This document shows positions 1 through 11,876 of a DNA stretch of 64,000 bases, piece after piece (positions within the stretch are counted from its first letter, which is position 1; each line of letters opens with the position of its first letter). The position numbers and the translations under genes are program-made. The notes beneath the pieces were generated by a model, which saw only the letters and a program-made list of their open reading frames with translations, made no database searches and had not been told where the DNA came from. This DNA is from Abscondita cerata (lineage: Eukaryota; Arthropoda; Insecta; Coleoptera; Lampyridae): contig JALBCR010003346.1 in NCBI GenBank assembly GCA_030710515.1, positions 62,001 to 126,000 on the forward strand, written 5' to 3'.

Positions 1-2
1 TA

Positions 3-1376
3 ATCGATAAGTCGAAATTGCGACGAGCGAGACAAAAATTACGGAAAGAAACCTTATCTCACGGCCAACTAGATATTATTCCTGCCTTATTTTTGATGGA
101 CGAAAAGACAAGACCCTGAAAATTGTTATGAAAGGGGAAAAAATACCGCTCAACATCCGTGGAAGAACATATTTCAATAATTAAAGAACCGGGATCGGTT
201 TATGTCGGATATGCCGTCCCAAGCCATGGAACTGCAAAAGGGCTGGAGTCTGCTATCTTTCAAACAGTAACAGGTCAACTGAATATGTCTCTAGAGGATA
301 CTCTTGCCATAGGTTGTGATGGGACGGTAACCAATACGGGCAAATACGGCGGAGTCATACGGCTCTTAGAAAAGCGTTTACACCGACCACTTCAATGGAT
401 CATATGCCTTTTGCACTTAAATGAACTGCCCTTAAGACATTTATTTGCAAAACTTGATGGCACCACAACAGGACCTAATACTTATTCAGGTGCTATCGGA
501 AAGTTATTAGATGATTGCGAGAAGCGCTCCGTTGTCGTGTTTGAAAAGATAGAAGGTATGTTACCAAACATTTCAAATGTAAAAGACCTCAGTTCTGATC
601 AACGTTACCTTTATGATATCACATCTGCCGTCATAAGTGGTAAGTGCTCTTCTGATTTGTCTAATCGCTCTCCGGGAAGAATGTCACATGCCAGGTGGCT
701 AACAAAGGCCAACAGGATTTTGCGCTTATATGTGTCTACCGAGATACCCACAAACGAACTGAAACAACTCGCTACTTTTGCAGTTAAAGTATATGCTCCT
801 ATTTGGTTCGAAATCAAATCAAATCCGACATGTAAAGATGGAGCAAGGCACTTTTGGAAGTTGGTATATAATTGTCGATATCTTCCGCGAGAATTAAAGA
901 GTGTTGTTGATCCTGTAATGAAGCGAAATGCTTTTTTTGCACACCCAGAGAATTTGCTGTTGTCTATGTTATCTGACGAACAAAAACATGTGAGAGAACT
1001 TGCCGCTAGACGCATTTTAAAGGCAAGGAAATCATCTGAATCCCTTCAGCTTCGAGTCTTTGAAGTGCCTAAGATAAATTTAAACGCTTCGTCTTACATC
1101 GATTTGATAGACTGGCAGCAATCTTACTCGCAACCACCTATATTGACCAATGTTCCGGATAAGACTTTTCATTCCCTAGTTGAGTCAGGTGGTGATGATG
1201 AAGTCCTTTTTCTGCGGCTACCATGTCATACTCAAGCTGTGGAGCGGGCTGTAAAAACAGTAACAGAGGCATCTATGCAGCTATGCCACAAAACAGCAAG
1301 AGAAGCTTTAATTAAGAATAAAATTATTTCACGAACGCTTATGCCTAAGTTCGAAAGTAAAAAGATTTTAACGTGA
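3..1376 (+). pseudogene. TE-associated protein, RNase H-like (hAT-like?), 5' truncated
   Basis: A 405-codon frame runs from an ATG at 159 to TGA at 1376. The family continues upstream: codons from position 3 read in the same frame, move to another frame around 90 (FDGRKDK segment at 92-112) and return near 140, so two frameshifts separate the visible ATG from an N-terminus outside the window. Visible landmarks are AIGCDGT (residues about 50-56), CLLH (83-86), a basic HARWLT segment near residue 175 and a CHTQAVERAV segment near 360. The D, H and late E pattern resembles an RNase H-like DDE fold, perhaps hAT-like. I recognise the protein as a multicopy insect family without a firm name; transposase function is inference. 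No TIR is visible because the left side is cut off. Confidence 0.6.
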
Positions 1377-2254
1377 TTTGAAGATATTTTATTTTTATTT
1401 TGTCTTATTATTTGTTTATTTTTCTTTCTTAATAAAAAAAAATAGTCCAAAAGCACTTTATTTTATTAGTTTACGTAGTTGTTTTTCCTATGAGCCACGA
1501 GAAATGGATTTTCAAATAATTCTCAAAAAAAACAAAAATCAGTTTTTCAAACTCAATGCGCGGGTAGAAGGGTTAAACTAAAAATTTTTTTCGTTATTTT
1601 TTCATAAAAGCATGTGGGTCACGTTTTTTTTACTATTACAAAACATATTAGACAATTTTATTTTTTTCCATACAAAAGCGACCCACCCTAGTCTCCACGT
1701 ACTTAATGTGAATATAACAGAAAGATACTATGCTTGCACAAGAGATAAAAAAATTTGCTCTTAACCCAAAAAGGAAAATGTTATTGGTATAGTGACATCT
1801 CACGTGTTTTATTTCCTCGGCTATCGCCTCTGCAACTAAAACACATTCGTCATGTATAATCAAACTTTAGTTAAGTAAATAACTATTACACAGAATATCG
1901 CTTTTACTATCTGGCAAACCAGATGGGGAGAATCGACGATTAAAGAAAATTGACAAGATAATTATCACTTATATTATTTTATATCCCAAGTACAAACAGG
2001 ACACGACTCCATTGGTAGCTGTACCAAAAAAGATTGACAAAGCAACCGATGATAAATGTAGATACCTACTGTGAAGATCCGTGAAAGATCTCATTAAGTA
2101 GATGTTAGTCTCCAAAAAATGGGAAATTATACAAGGTGGTGCAAACTTCTGACATCGGATGATAAGTTAGTCAATAGAAAAGATATAACTTTCATAATTT
2201 GTCACATTTAGTATAGTTACTAAGTGAACATTTAAAAATATTTTCGATTATACC
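1377..2254. other. A+T-rich stretch without recognised gene
   Basis: No reading frame with recognisable content, no RNA gene and no clear inverted repeat. Short frames here are in low-complexity A/T sequence. It may include the 3' flank of the preceding TE gene. Confidence 0.5.
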
Positions 2255-2560
2255 TTGTGTTCCAAAGAGTCGTGGCAGCATAAACTTACATTTTTTTAAA
2301 ATGAAACACACTATATTTTCTTTGAGGTTTGAAAAATTACCATCAAGAGCTTTAAAAAAATATAACATATCAAGGAATTGTACACGGTATTTTAGAAGAT
2401 ATAGCTAATAATCAGTAAAAATGACACCTACTTTGGCGTTCTGTTAACTTGAAATAATTTGACATATATTTCTATTAACATGTTATTTCCATGTCATTAG
2501 CTGTGTTACTATTAATTAAATTTATTGTAGGAAACTATTAATACAGAGGGACCAAAACGC
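2255..2560 (-). repeat. Dispersed repeat family A, short copy
   Basis: This block is a diverged reverse-complement match to pieces of 12.52-13.83 kb. Positions 2262-2370 match the complement of about 13.73-13.82 kb, 2385-2450 match the complement of 13.40-13.46 kb, and 2455-2550 match the complement of 12.53-12.62 kb. The order of pieces fits a non-autonomous element with internal deletion relative to the longer locus. No coding capacity seen. Superfamily not assigned. Confidence 0.5.
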
Positions 2561-2956
2561 AAACCAAGTCCATTTTTTAAATGGATCACCCCTATCTTTA
2601 TTGTTTGAACTATATCAAAATACATTATTCTTCCGTTACGAAGGTTATCTTAAATTAAAATTTATTTATCTCAAACCAAAAAACACACTTATTTAAGCTA
2701 AGATCATGTCTTAACAATTAACTGTCAAAATTGGCATCCATACGTACGTTATATTTGTACTGGGCTGCTTAAAGATGGATGCAATTAATTCTGGTTTGAG
2801 TGACCTGAACACCAGTGAATTTGAAATCGTATTAAGGTTATTAGGAAATACAGAAGCTAAGTAACTGTTCGGGAGATCTCTGAATTATGTTACATTGTGA
2901 TAAAGTAAATTAGAATTTTCTTTATTTATCCATTCCCTAAAATTGTTAAGTAGAAC
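2561..2956. other. No feature seen
   Basis: A/T-rich spacer between repeat family A and mariner 1. Nothing recognisable. Confidence 0.4.
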
Positions 2957-2959
2957 ATA

Positions 2960-2987
2960 CGAGGGTGGTCTGAAAAGTTTCCGACCT
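2960..2987 (+). repeat. mariner 1 TIR (left)
   Basis: 28-bp terminal inverted repeat, starts CGAGGGTGGTCTG. Pairs with 4200-4227 with two mismatches. Confidence 0.92.
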
Positions 2988-3024
2988 AACATAGCTACAA
3001 GAATTTTTATCTTAAAATTTATTT

Positions 3025-4077
3025 TTATTTTTCTACATAGTCTCGTTGTGACTCTATACACTTCTCCCAGCGATGCTCCGATCTCTTTAATCCGTCCAAA
3101 TAGTACTCAGCGTTCTTCTCTGCAAAATAAATGTTCAGGAAGGTGATTGCCTCCTCATTTGACAAAAATCTTTGTCCTCCGAACGTAGTTTCCAGTTGAG
3201 GGAACAGAAAGAAGTCGCTTCGGGCTAGATCTGGTGAATAAGGTGGATGGTCAAGCAGTTCAAACCGTAATTCATGAATTTTCGCTATGGCAATTGTTGA
3301 AGTGTGAGACGGGGCGTTGTCTTGGTGAAACAAGATTTTCTTTTTCTGCAAATGTGGCCGTTTATCCGCAATTTCTGCCTTCAGCTTGTCAAGTAATGAT
3401 GCGTAGTATGCTCATGTAATGGTTTTCCCTTTTTGAAAATAATCGATTAGGATAACTCCATGACAATCCCAACAGTCGCCATCACTTTCCCAGCCGAAAA
3501 AACAGATTTTGCTTTTTTCCCCTTTGCAATCCATCGTTTTGACTGTATTTTTATTTCAGGGGTGTATTCAAGTTTCATCTACAGTAATTAATCGGCGCCA
3601 AAACTCGGATTTATTGCGCCTAAACTGCGCCAACAGAGCATTGGAAATGATCATTCGAACACGATTTTGGTCTAACGTTAGCAAACGCGGCACCCAACGC
3701 GAGGACAGCTTTCTCATGCCTAGATCTTGATTTAATATGTGACAAACACGTTCTTTGGACATTTTCATTGCCTTTGCTATGTCTCTCGCTTTAATTCGGC
3801 GGTCGTCTAACACCATTTGGTGAACTTTAGCGATGTTATCGTCAGTAGTTACAGTTTTTGGACGTCCAGAACGTTCATCATCTCCCAAGCTCTTACGGCC
3901 ACGTTTAAATTCAGCTGCCCAAAATTTCACAATGGTAAATGACGGAGAAGAGTCCCCATACACAGAGTCTAACTCATTTTTAATTTGCGTAGGCGTATTC
4001 CCTTTCAAAAACAAATATTTTATAGCAGCTCGATACTCGATTTTTCTATTTTCACAAAAATACTCACATCGACTCAC
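3025..4077 (-). pseudogene. mariner transposase (D,D34D), frameshifted
   Basis: Cut-and-paste transposase. The N-terminal 169 codons (4077-3568) hold the mariner helix-turn-helix region (start MSRCEYFCENRK) and reach the first catalytic Asp in the VDET motif. A second frame (3351-3025) carries the second Asp in HQDNAPSH and the third in YSPDLARSDFF, the mariner D,D34D spacing. The 3352-3567 gap is where frames change, so at least one indel interrupts the gene. The start at 4077 lies about 120 bp inside the left TIR of the element, normal for mariner. Family assignment is firm; the subfamily was not determined. Confidence 0.9.
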
Positions 4078-4199
4078 TCAAACGACTGTCAAATAAAAAC
4101 TGCGCGTCCAAAATGGCTGAAACTTTCATGTGTTGCTGTCAAAAGATGCACAACTACATTCCCTGACTTTTATTGACGAGTGCTGCCATCTTCACGTTG

Positions 4200-4227
4200 A
4201 GGTCGGAAAGTTTTCAGACCGCCCTCG
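4200..4227 (-). repeat. mariner 1 TIR (right)
   Basis: 28-bp terminal inverted repeat pairing with 2960-2987; followed by TA at 4228-4229. Confidence 0.92.
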
Positions 4228-5700
4228 TATATAGTGAAATGGTTAAAATATAAAAGTAACATTAAATTAAAGCTACAGTCAAATGTAAAACATTCTCTAC
4301 AGTTAACTAAAACAGAAACATAATTATCTAAAGCCATTTTCTGTAAAAGCGAAACATTTTTAATCAATATGTGTGGGTAGTTGTACATTTTAGATTCAAG
4401 ATTTAACAATTCTAGCCATAGGAAATTAATAATTAATTTTAAGACAAAAAATTAACATAAGAAACAGATTCTTATTTTAATATAGGGTCTGCATTAAAAA
4501 AGAGCAAACCGTCTTAAATTAAACAATTAAATCTTATTTATAGCTTATCTAATTAAAATTCAGAACCATTATCTTAGTATTAAGAAATTTTGTATTGTTT
4601 CAAGACTTCTTTAAGGTTCTTAATTTAAACCACTACTTCTGAAACGCATTCTTATTTACGGGACACCCTGTATAAATTACAGGGAATTATCGATTACGTT
4701 TCAGTAAGGGATGATGTAGTTTTGGTCCTCATGTATTTAACGTAATCTATAGTATACAATGAAGACCAAGATCAGCCCCATCACGATTTGGGCCACTAAC
4801 ATTTTGAGTTATGGAATCGCCACCAAAAATGTATCCGACTCCTTCGTTTGATCAAAAAGATAAATAAAAACTATATGTCCGTAGAAAAGTGTCTTTATTA
4901 CAACAAAAAATTAAAAATCTTGGCAATGAAGTGTTGTAGTTCAACAAAGGGTACCTTATATAAGAAATTTAGTGAAAAATTGCAGGCAAAAAGTATTAAC
5001 TCTAAATACAGGGTGTTTTAGGAATATGGTACAATAAAAGTGTTCGAACTGATCTATTAAAATTTCACAAAATTAATTCTGTTAAACTGTTTTGGAAAGA
5101 CTATGTATTTGTATGAAACGAGCAGGTATGCATTAAAAATTGTATCTCTTCTGCACAACTTGTCAGCCTGTATCTCATAAACTAACAAGGTTAGAGGAAA
5201 ATTGTATTCAGTAAAATGTGTGTATAACGACATCTTGTGTAATATGGACACGTATAAATAGTATAAACTGTTGGAATTTCTTAGTTTAAAAATTGTATTG
5301 TATTGTACGGTACAAACTGAATAAATTAGAAGAAATTATAAATTACGTACCACCAAAATACACTCGGTGGATTTCTGGAACTAGACATTATAAAACGATT
5401 GGATGTCCAACAATACATATTATGAATACGACAAATTAAAAACTAAACTGATTGGCGTCAACTACAAAATACGTATACATAAATAGTAATGTACAAACAA
5501 AACCAAAAATAAATGTGCAAAAATTAATTATCTTTGTTAACACGGTTTTTAATAAAGTTTACTCTATTGGTGATATAATTTTATTTACTGTGCGCCCTAA
5601 CAGTTATTAAAATTTTCTGGTAATCAGACAGTTTGCGAATTTGCCTTTGTAAGAACGTCGGTAAGAACATCACACATAATTATAAATAAGTTTCAAATTT
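4228..5700. other. A+T-rich spacer with isolated MITE ends
   Basis: No gene seen. ACACCCTGTATA near 4664-4674 and TACAGGGTGT near 5007-5016 are typical outer ends of TA-flanked Tc1/mariner-type MITEs, but they face away from each other and no partners were found, so they look like solitary ends of decayed copies. Confidence 0.4.
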
Positions 5701-5814
5701 GATAAATCATACTATCAAGTTTATTTACGATTTGTAAGTTTTTGAACGAGTTTTTGTCGAAATTTTTAAAAAGTGTACCGTATATAAAAGAATCGATGAT
5801 AGCTAGTATTATTG

Positions 5815-6260
5815 ACATTACCGGAAAATCATAGTGGGTACAAATTATTTCTAAATTCGGTAGATATGTTTTTTATTTGTGAATTAAAACTAAAATTGTA
5901 TAAAAAGTTATTATTGAGATTATGGATAAATCATCGTGGGTACAAATTAGTTCATAATTCGATAAATAAGATTATGACCTTAGTTTTCGATTTGTGAATT
6001 TGTTAAACGCTCGGTTAAACAAGTTGTTGCCCTAACCGTTAAAATACTTAGCAAAATTAGATGAACAATTATATATTATTTCCTACTTATTAATATTATG
6101 AATAAACCATCATAGGTAAAAATTAGTTCTAAATTGGATAAATGAGATTGTCTTGTTTTTTGGAAATTTAAAATTAAAAAAAATTGATTATTAACTAATT
6201 ATTGAGATTATGGAAAGACGTGAATACAAATTAGTGCTTAATTTAGATATAGTATTTAGA
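5815..6260. repeat. Degenerate tandem repeat, about 100-175 bp period
   Basis: A unit with an AATCAT(C/A)GTGGGTACAAATTA core recurs near 5825, 5924, 6100 and 6211, each followed by a diverged TTCTAAATTCGATAAAT-like tail. Spacing varies (about 99, 176 and 111 bp), so the array is old or mixed with indels. No coding content. Confidence 0.5.
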
Positions 6261-7260
6261 TGTGCATTGAAGTTTGATGTTGATAGCTTTGACCAATGCT
6301 TAGAACTCTTAGAACAATCCAGAACAATACAAAAAACTTTTTAAAAAAAAATTGATCTTATAACTCTGGAACGTATAGAATAAACAACCTGGAACAACTA
6401 ACAAAATATTTAAATTAAAAAAAAATATTTCCGAATTTGTTGATATATTTTGTAAATCTTTGTAAAAACTTATTTTTAAAAAATGATCATTTGGAATAAT
6501 GTCCACAACACCTAAAACAATCCAGAACAATACATTTTTTTTAAATGGGAGTCGCTATAAAAGTATGTTTTTGAGTTTATTGTGTTGTTTTGGGCCGTAT
6601 AACTTTAGAACAATAAAGAATAAAATAAAATAATAAACTAACAATTTATGTAATTTTTAAAAATGGGGGCTAACTTCATCCACATATGTACTGGACACTT
6701 CTGTATTTAAGACACTTTAATGTTTGCATATAAAATACAATAGCTTTCGGTTTTCATAAAATATTTACCGTTTCCATTAACTTTAACCCTACATATACTA
6801 TATTGCTTGAAAGGTAATTAATTGTACTAAGAATTCCCAAAAAAGACTGTTACAGATTTGTTGATTAAGTACTTAAAAATATATTTAACACTACAGAGAA
6901 AGCAGCTGTAAACCCTATCCGTAACTCTGTGTCGTAGAGTGGGTCGCAGGAAGGAAACTTCTAAAGCGGCAGGCGGGCGCCATCTAAAAAACGCTAGTAA
7001 TTATCCTTAAGTAGCAGGACATAAGAAAAGTAAAACAACAAACTTGTAGAATAAGGACTAGGAAATTTATTCTGATGAGATTCGCCAAAGTAAGAAGAGA
7101 TTTAAATTAAAAATAGACGCCACGAGTTTATTAAAGCGACCGACACAAAAGGACACCCACAAAGAGTTTGGTTGCCTGTCGCTAAGGGTTAATAGCACCG
7201 TAAAGAACAAAATATCCGAAAAATAGTTCGAAAAGAAGTACGCTAATAAAAATTACCGTC
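6261..7260. other. A+T-rich stretch with a short direct repeat
   Basis: An 18-bp string beginning ACAATCCAGAAC occurs near 6313 and again near 6518. Nothing else recognised up to 7260; no gene seen. Confidence 0.4.
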
Positions 7261-7345
7261 ACAAGACATGCAGTGTGTCTCTAAATTCAATGTCATACAT
7301 ATAATTTCTAGTGCGTGATCCTGGCGTGAAATTATGACAAAAAGT
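7261..7345 (+). repeat. Inverted repeat flanking the LINE (left)
   Basis: A segment with AATTTCTAGTGCGTG and a downstream GAAATTATGAC is an imperfect inverted match to 12400-12466. The pair brackets the LINE. It may be the two ends of an older non-autonomous element into which the LINE inserted. Confidence 0.5.
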
Positions 7346-7477
7346 TTATACAAACATGTGTCCAAAAATGCCTGGTTTTTGTATACCTACAGTGTGTTGA
7401 AGTTAAAAAACTTTTTTATTTTTTAGAGAACAGTTTATTAAAACTTTACGAATTTTGGAAAAATTTTATAATAGAAC

Positions 7478-7684
7478 TAGCTGTCCTGCCGCGCTTCGCT
7501 ACATCAAATCAATCGGTTTTCGCGATTTCGCGGAAACCGCTAGGGAAATTGCAAAAATCAAATGTTCGTGACCTATTCTGAATCAACCTGAAGAAGTGTG
7601 TAAAATTTCATTCCAATCGGACTAACGGTTTAGGAGGAGTTCGAGGACAAACAAACAAACACACACACATTCATTTTTATTAAT
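7478..7684 (+). repeat. Dispersed repeat with CCGCGCTTCGCT head
   Basis: Starts AACTAGCTGTCCTGCCGCG and ends GGAGGAGTTCGAGGACAAACA followed by a short CA-rich run. The tail phrase (ATTTCATTCCAATCGG ... GTTTAGGAGGAGTTCGAGGAC) recurs in diverged form at 12170-12262. This kind of sequence is widespread in arthropod genomes as part of repeats. The parent element was not identified. Confidence 0.5.
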
Positions 7685-8156
7685 TAAGATTTCAGGAGAC
7701 TCGTCAGTTTCTCCCGTCAGTAACGTTGGCGTGGCTTGGGTAGGAAGCGCTCCCATTGGCCAGGGCTTGCGGGCCGGCTGTTACTATGCAATTATTAATA
7801 TTTATTAAAATTGCGAATTCGGTTTCAAGCAGTGGTAACGTAAAGACGTGGTTTAGAGTGAGTTATAGTAATTGAATATTAAATGAACATTTTAAAATAG
7901 ATGAATTATCGGTAAAGAATACGAATAGGTTTAATTAAGTGAAAGAGAACGAGGACATAAATAACGAGTGGCGTGCGAGATATGATAAGCGTATCATGAA
8001 TTGAATAATTGAATAATTTTCTAAATTTTAAAACGATAAACTTTGTTTAATGGGGTATAAATTAGTAAAGTAATTAGTGAAGTGTTATCTCAATTACAAT
8101 TAATCAACTAAGGTGGGAAATCTGAAACAGTTTTTAGAAAGAAAGAATTTATCAAA

Positions 8157-8885
8157 ATGTCGGAATCGGAAGGGTCGATTACAGACACAAGAAAAAGAAG
8201 ACAGGAAGAAGAATTGTATAGGTTATTTAGAAGAAGTAAAAAAATAGAAAGATCACCAGGGAAAGAGGAGGAGAAGAGAGAAGAAAAGGGAGGGTTTAGA
8301 GAAGTAGCAAAAAGAAAAGAAGACGATGGCGAAATGAAAATGGTATGGAAAGGAATGTTAAAAGAAATAAAGGAAATGAAATTGGTGCAAGAGAAGAATA
8401 ATGAGAAAATGAAAGAGATAAATGAGGAAATAAAAAGAATGAGCGAAAAGTTTGAGGTAAAGTGCAAATACTTGGAGGAGAAGTGTGATGGTCTAGAGAA
8501 AAGAGTAGAACTCTTGGAAAAAAAAGAGAAGAAGAAAAATTTGGTAGTAAAGGGGATGGAAATAAAGGGAGAAAAGAATGAAATAAAACAAGAAATAGAG
8601 GAGCTGATAAAGAAGAATCTAGGATTGGAAAAGAAAATAGAAGAAGCCGTGGAGATAAGAAAAGGTATAGTGATAATTAAAATGTCGAGTTTGGAGGACA
8701 AAATAGAGATACTGAAGAACAAAAGTAGAATGAAAAGTACCAAAATATACATAGACGAAGATAGGACAAAGAGGAAGAGGGAAATACAGATTAAGATAAG
8801 AATGGAAGCAAAAAAAGTGGAGGAAGAGGGTTTGAGAGTGAAAATTGGATACAGGAAAATGTGGGTGGAGGGAGAAGAAAGATGA
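8157..8885 (+). CDS. LINE ORF1 protein (coiled coil, RNA-binding type)
   Basis: 242 intact codons starting MSESEGSITDTRKRR. Residues about 75-135 form a heptad-like Lys/Glu-rich coiled coil (MKEINEEIKRM ... LEKRVELLEKK). The following 90 residues (KNLVVKGMEI ... RKMWVEGEE) have the layout of the RRM-like C-terminal domain of LINE ORF1 proteins. The role is to bind element RNA in a ribonucleoprotein. Composition is unusual: very few hydrophobic codons, with runs of GAA/AAA/AGA. No CCHC knuckle is visible, unlike many Jockey/R1 ORF1 proteins. It lies 105 bp before the open frame of ORF2. Confidence 0.75.
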   Translation: MSESEGSITDTRKRRQEEELYRLFRRSKKIERSPGKEEEKREEKGGFREVAKRKEDDGEMKMVWKGMLKEIKEMKLVQEKNNEKMKEINEEIKRMSEKFEVKCKYLEEKCDGLEKRVELLEKKEKKKNLVVKGMEIKGEKNEIKQEIEELIKKNLGLEKKIEEAVEIRKGIVIIKMSSLEDKIEILKNKSRMKSTKIYIDEDRTKRKREIQIKIRMEAKKVEEEGLRVKIGYRKMWVEGEER

Positions 8886-8990
8886 TGTGTGGAGAACGAG
8901 GGGAGGATAAGAAAATGGACACCAAAAACTAAAAATTGAGAAGGGGGGGCAAAGAAAAAAAGGAAGAAAAAGGGTGGGAGGTAAAAATAA

Positions 8991-11876
8991 GAGAAAAATA
9001 AGATCTTATTTTGGAACATTGCAGGGATAAAAAACAAAGGTGTAGATGTTTGGAACTATATAAAGGGTTTTAAAATGGTAGGTTTGGTAGAAACTTGGAT
9101 GGAGGAAAAAGAATGGAGTACATGGAAAGATAAGATGCCGAAAGAATATGTATGGGAAATTCAGTATGCAAAAAGAAAAGAGAGGAAGGGAAGGGCGAAA
9201 GGAGGACTAATAGTGGGGGTAAGAAAAGAATGGGAAATAGAAGAAGAAAATGTAGAGGGGATGATTAAAATCAGAGTAAAGACGGAAAAAGGGGGAAAAT
9301 ATAATATTTTTACGATATATGGAAAGAAAATGGACACAACGAAAGCAATTATAGAAAAGGTAATAGAAGAAAGGGATGAAGGCAAGTTGATTATAGGAGG
9401 AGATTTGAATGCTAGGATAGGAGAGGAGGGAGGAATAATGGTAAATGGAGAGATAAGAAATAGGATATCAATGGATAAGAAAATAAACGGAGAATGACAA
9501 GACTAGAACTATGTGAAGAAAGAGGTCGGACAATAATGAACGGAAATTTGGAAGAAGAAGGAAAAGGGGAATTTACATATGTAGGAGAAAGAGGCTAGTC
9601 AGTAATAGATTATGTGATTATAAACGAAAAAGTAAAGAGGATATAGAAAGTATAAAAAAGATATAAAGAGGAAATGGAAGAGGAAGTAAATACTAAAGGA
9701 GAGGTGGAGGAAGAGATGGAGAGAATTACAGCCAGGATGGAAATGGCAACAGAGAAGAGAAAGTATAGATTAAGAAAACAAGAATTAGAGAAAATAAAAG
9801 ATTGGTGGAACGGAGAATGCGAGAAGGGGAAAAAAGAATTAAGAAAAGGAAGAAGGAAATGGAAAAAAGGAAAGATAGAGATAGATGAATACAAAAGGTT
9901 AAAAGTAAATTTTAAGGAAATATGTGCAAAAAATAAAGAAGAACATAAAAAACAAACCGAGATAAAGATTAGAGAAATTAAAAATGAAGGACAGGTATGG
10001 GAATTCATTAATAAAAAGAGGAAAAAAGGAGGAAGGACGGAAGCAAATATAGATGGGGAAAAATGGGAAGAACACTGTAAGAAGTTAGTAGGAGAGAGTG
10101 AAAAAAGCAAGAAATGAAGAAGTTAGAAAAAAGGATAAGACACAAGAGGGTGGAATAAGAAAAGAAGAAAAGGAGAGAGCAATAAATAAAGTAAAAAAAG
10201 GAAAAGCAGAAGGGACGGATGGAATACAAGGAGAACAATGGAGGTACATCGGAGAAGGAATGAGAGAAAAGTAAGAGAAGTATTCGAGAGAATATGGAAA
10301 GGAGAAGGGTTACCAGAAAAATGGAGAGAGGCAATAATATGCCTAATTTACAAGGGGGGAGATAGGAAGAAAGCGAACAACTATAGAGGAGTGAGTATAA
10401 TGAATGCGGGCTATAAGATATATGCGGAAATAGTTAGAAAAAAATTGGAAAAAGAAATAGAAGAAAAGAATATAATACCGGATTGGCAAGCAGGATTTAG
10501 GAAAGAAAGAGGAACGATAGACAATATATACATATTAAAGCACATAATCAATAAAGAGTTAGCAAAGAAAGGAGGAAAGATGTACGCAATATTCCTAGAC
10601 ATTAAAGCGGCATTTGATAATGTGGAAAGAGGGGGATTATGGAAAAGGATGGAGGAGGTAGGAATAAACAGAGATATAAAAATGCAATAGAGGAAATATA
10701 CAAAGAAACAAGGTGTAGAACAAGGGTAGGGAGGAAGCTAGGTAGAGAATTTAGGACGGAAAAAGGACTAAAACAGGGATGTCCGCTAAGTCCAATCTTA
10801 TTCTCGATATACATTAGTGATCTTGAGGAGGAAATGAAAAAAATCAAGTAGAAGGAATAGTAGTAGGAAGGAAAAAGATATGGGTTTTAGCATACGCGGA
10901 TGACATTGTGGCAATAGCGAGAAATGAAGAAGAGGTGAGAGGAGTAGTTAAATTTATGAAGAAATACCTGGAAAAGAAAAACTAGCAGCAAATGTCGGGA
11001 AAACAAAAATTATGGAATTTAAAAAGAAAAGGAAGAAGAAAGGAAGTGAAATGGTGGTGGGGGAGGAGGAGGTAGAGAGAGTAGACAAGTATAGATACTT
11101 AGGTTACAACATCAGATATGATAACAAAGATGGAGACCATATAAAAGAGATGAAAATGAAAGGAAATAGAATAGTAGGACAAGTATGGGGGTTAGGGAAA
11201 AGGATATTTGGTAAAGATATAGAGAAAAGGAGATGGATGTTTGAAAAGTTGGTAAGAAATGTGGTACTGTATGGAGCGGAGATTTGGGGTTGTAGAGGAA
11301 TGGCAAGAGCTGGAGGTGGACGTTAGGACTAGAGAAGGAGACACCGGGGTATATAGTGGAAGAAGAGCTAGAAATAGAAAAAATAAGGATACAAGCAGGA
11401 AGAATTGCAGTAAGGTATGAAGAAAAAATGGGAAGTAGGAAGGAAAATGAAATACTATATGAATGTTGGAAGAAGGTAAAATATGAGAAAGAAGAAAGAA
11501 GAAAATACTATGAAAGAGTGGGATACGCGAGAGAAGAGATAAAGAGATTAAGAGAGGAGGGAGAAAGATGGAAGAGAAAATAATTGCAAGAGATAAAGAT
11601 ACTCAGAAGCAGGAAAGAAGGGCAAAAATAAAGGAAGGAAAATATAACGAGAAATACATAAAAATAATGACAGACAAGACACCAAGGTACATAACAAAGG
11701 GAAAAGGAATGATTGCAAGGTTCAGAATGGGTAATGAAGAAAATGAAAATAAATATTGGATGAGTGATGAGGAGAGATTATGCAGGTTGTGTGGGGATGA
11801 ATGGGAAAAAATAATACATACAAAAGAGGGATGCAGGGAAACAAGACACGAGAAAAGGAATGGAAGTTACTACTAG
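8991..11876 (+). pseudogene. LINE ORF2: AP endonuclease + reverse transcriptase, broken
   Basis: The open frame from 8991 starts close to the endonuclease motif WNIAGIKNKG (9012 on), then GLVETWM and GGDLNARIG (about 9400), matching the AP-like endonuclease that nicks target DNA. After a stop at 9497 the frame shifts repeatedly. RT landmarks follow: EGLPEKWREA (10300), DWQAGFRKERGT (about 10480), FLDIKAAFDNV (about 10593), KQGCPLSP (about 10772) and the catalytic YADD (about 10896). A C-terminal CRLCGDEW ... H ... C cluster lies near 11780-11840. At least five frame changes or stops (9497, about 10117, 10690, 10851, 11326, 11583) make this copy inactive. Confidence 0.85.

Larger units (their letters stand above)
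2960..4227 (-). mobile_element. mariner transposon (mariner 1), 1268 bp
   Basis: A complete Tc1/mariner-type element. The 28-bp ends at 2960-2987 and 4200-4227 are inverted copies with two mismatches (CGAGGG... to ...CCCTCG), and both ends abut a TA dinucleotide (2958-2959 and 4228-4229), the usual mariner target-site duplication. The length is typical of mariner (about 1.3 kb). The transposase lies on the minus strand and is frameshifted, so this copy is inactive unless the frameshift is a sequence error. Confidence 0.93.

Noticed and set aside
8108..9037. 309-codon minus-strand frame rich in Phe/Ser/Leu
   Set aside because: Mirror image of the purine-rich LINE ORF1 strand; no family resemblance.
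9610..10334. Minus-strand frames rich in Phe and Ser
   Set aside because: Shadows of purine-rich LINE ORF2.
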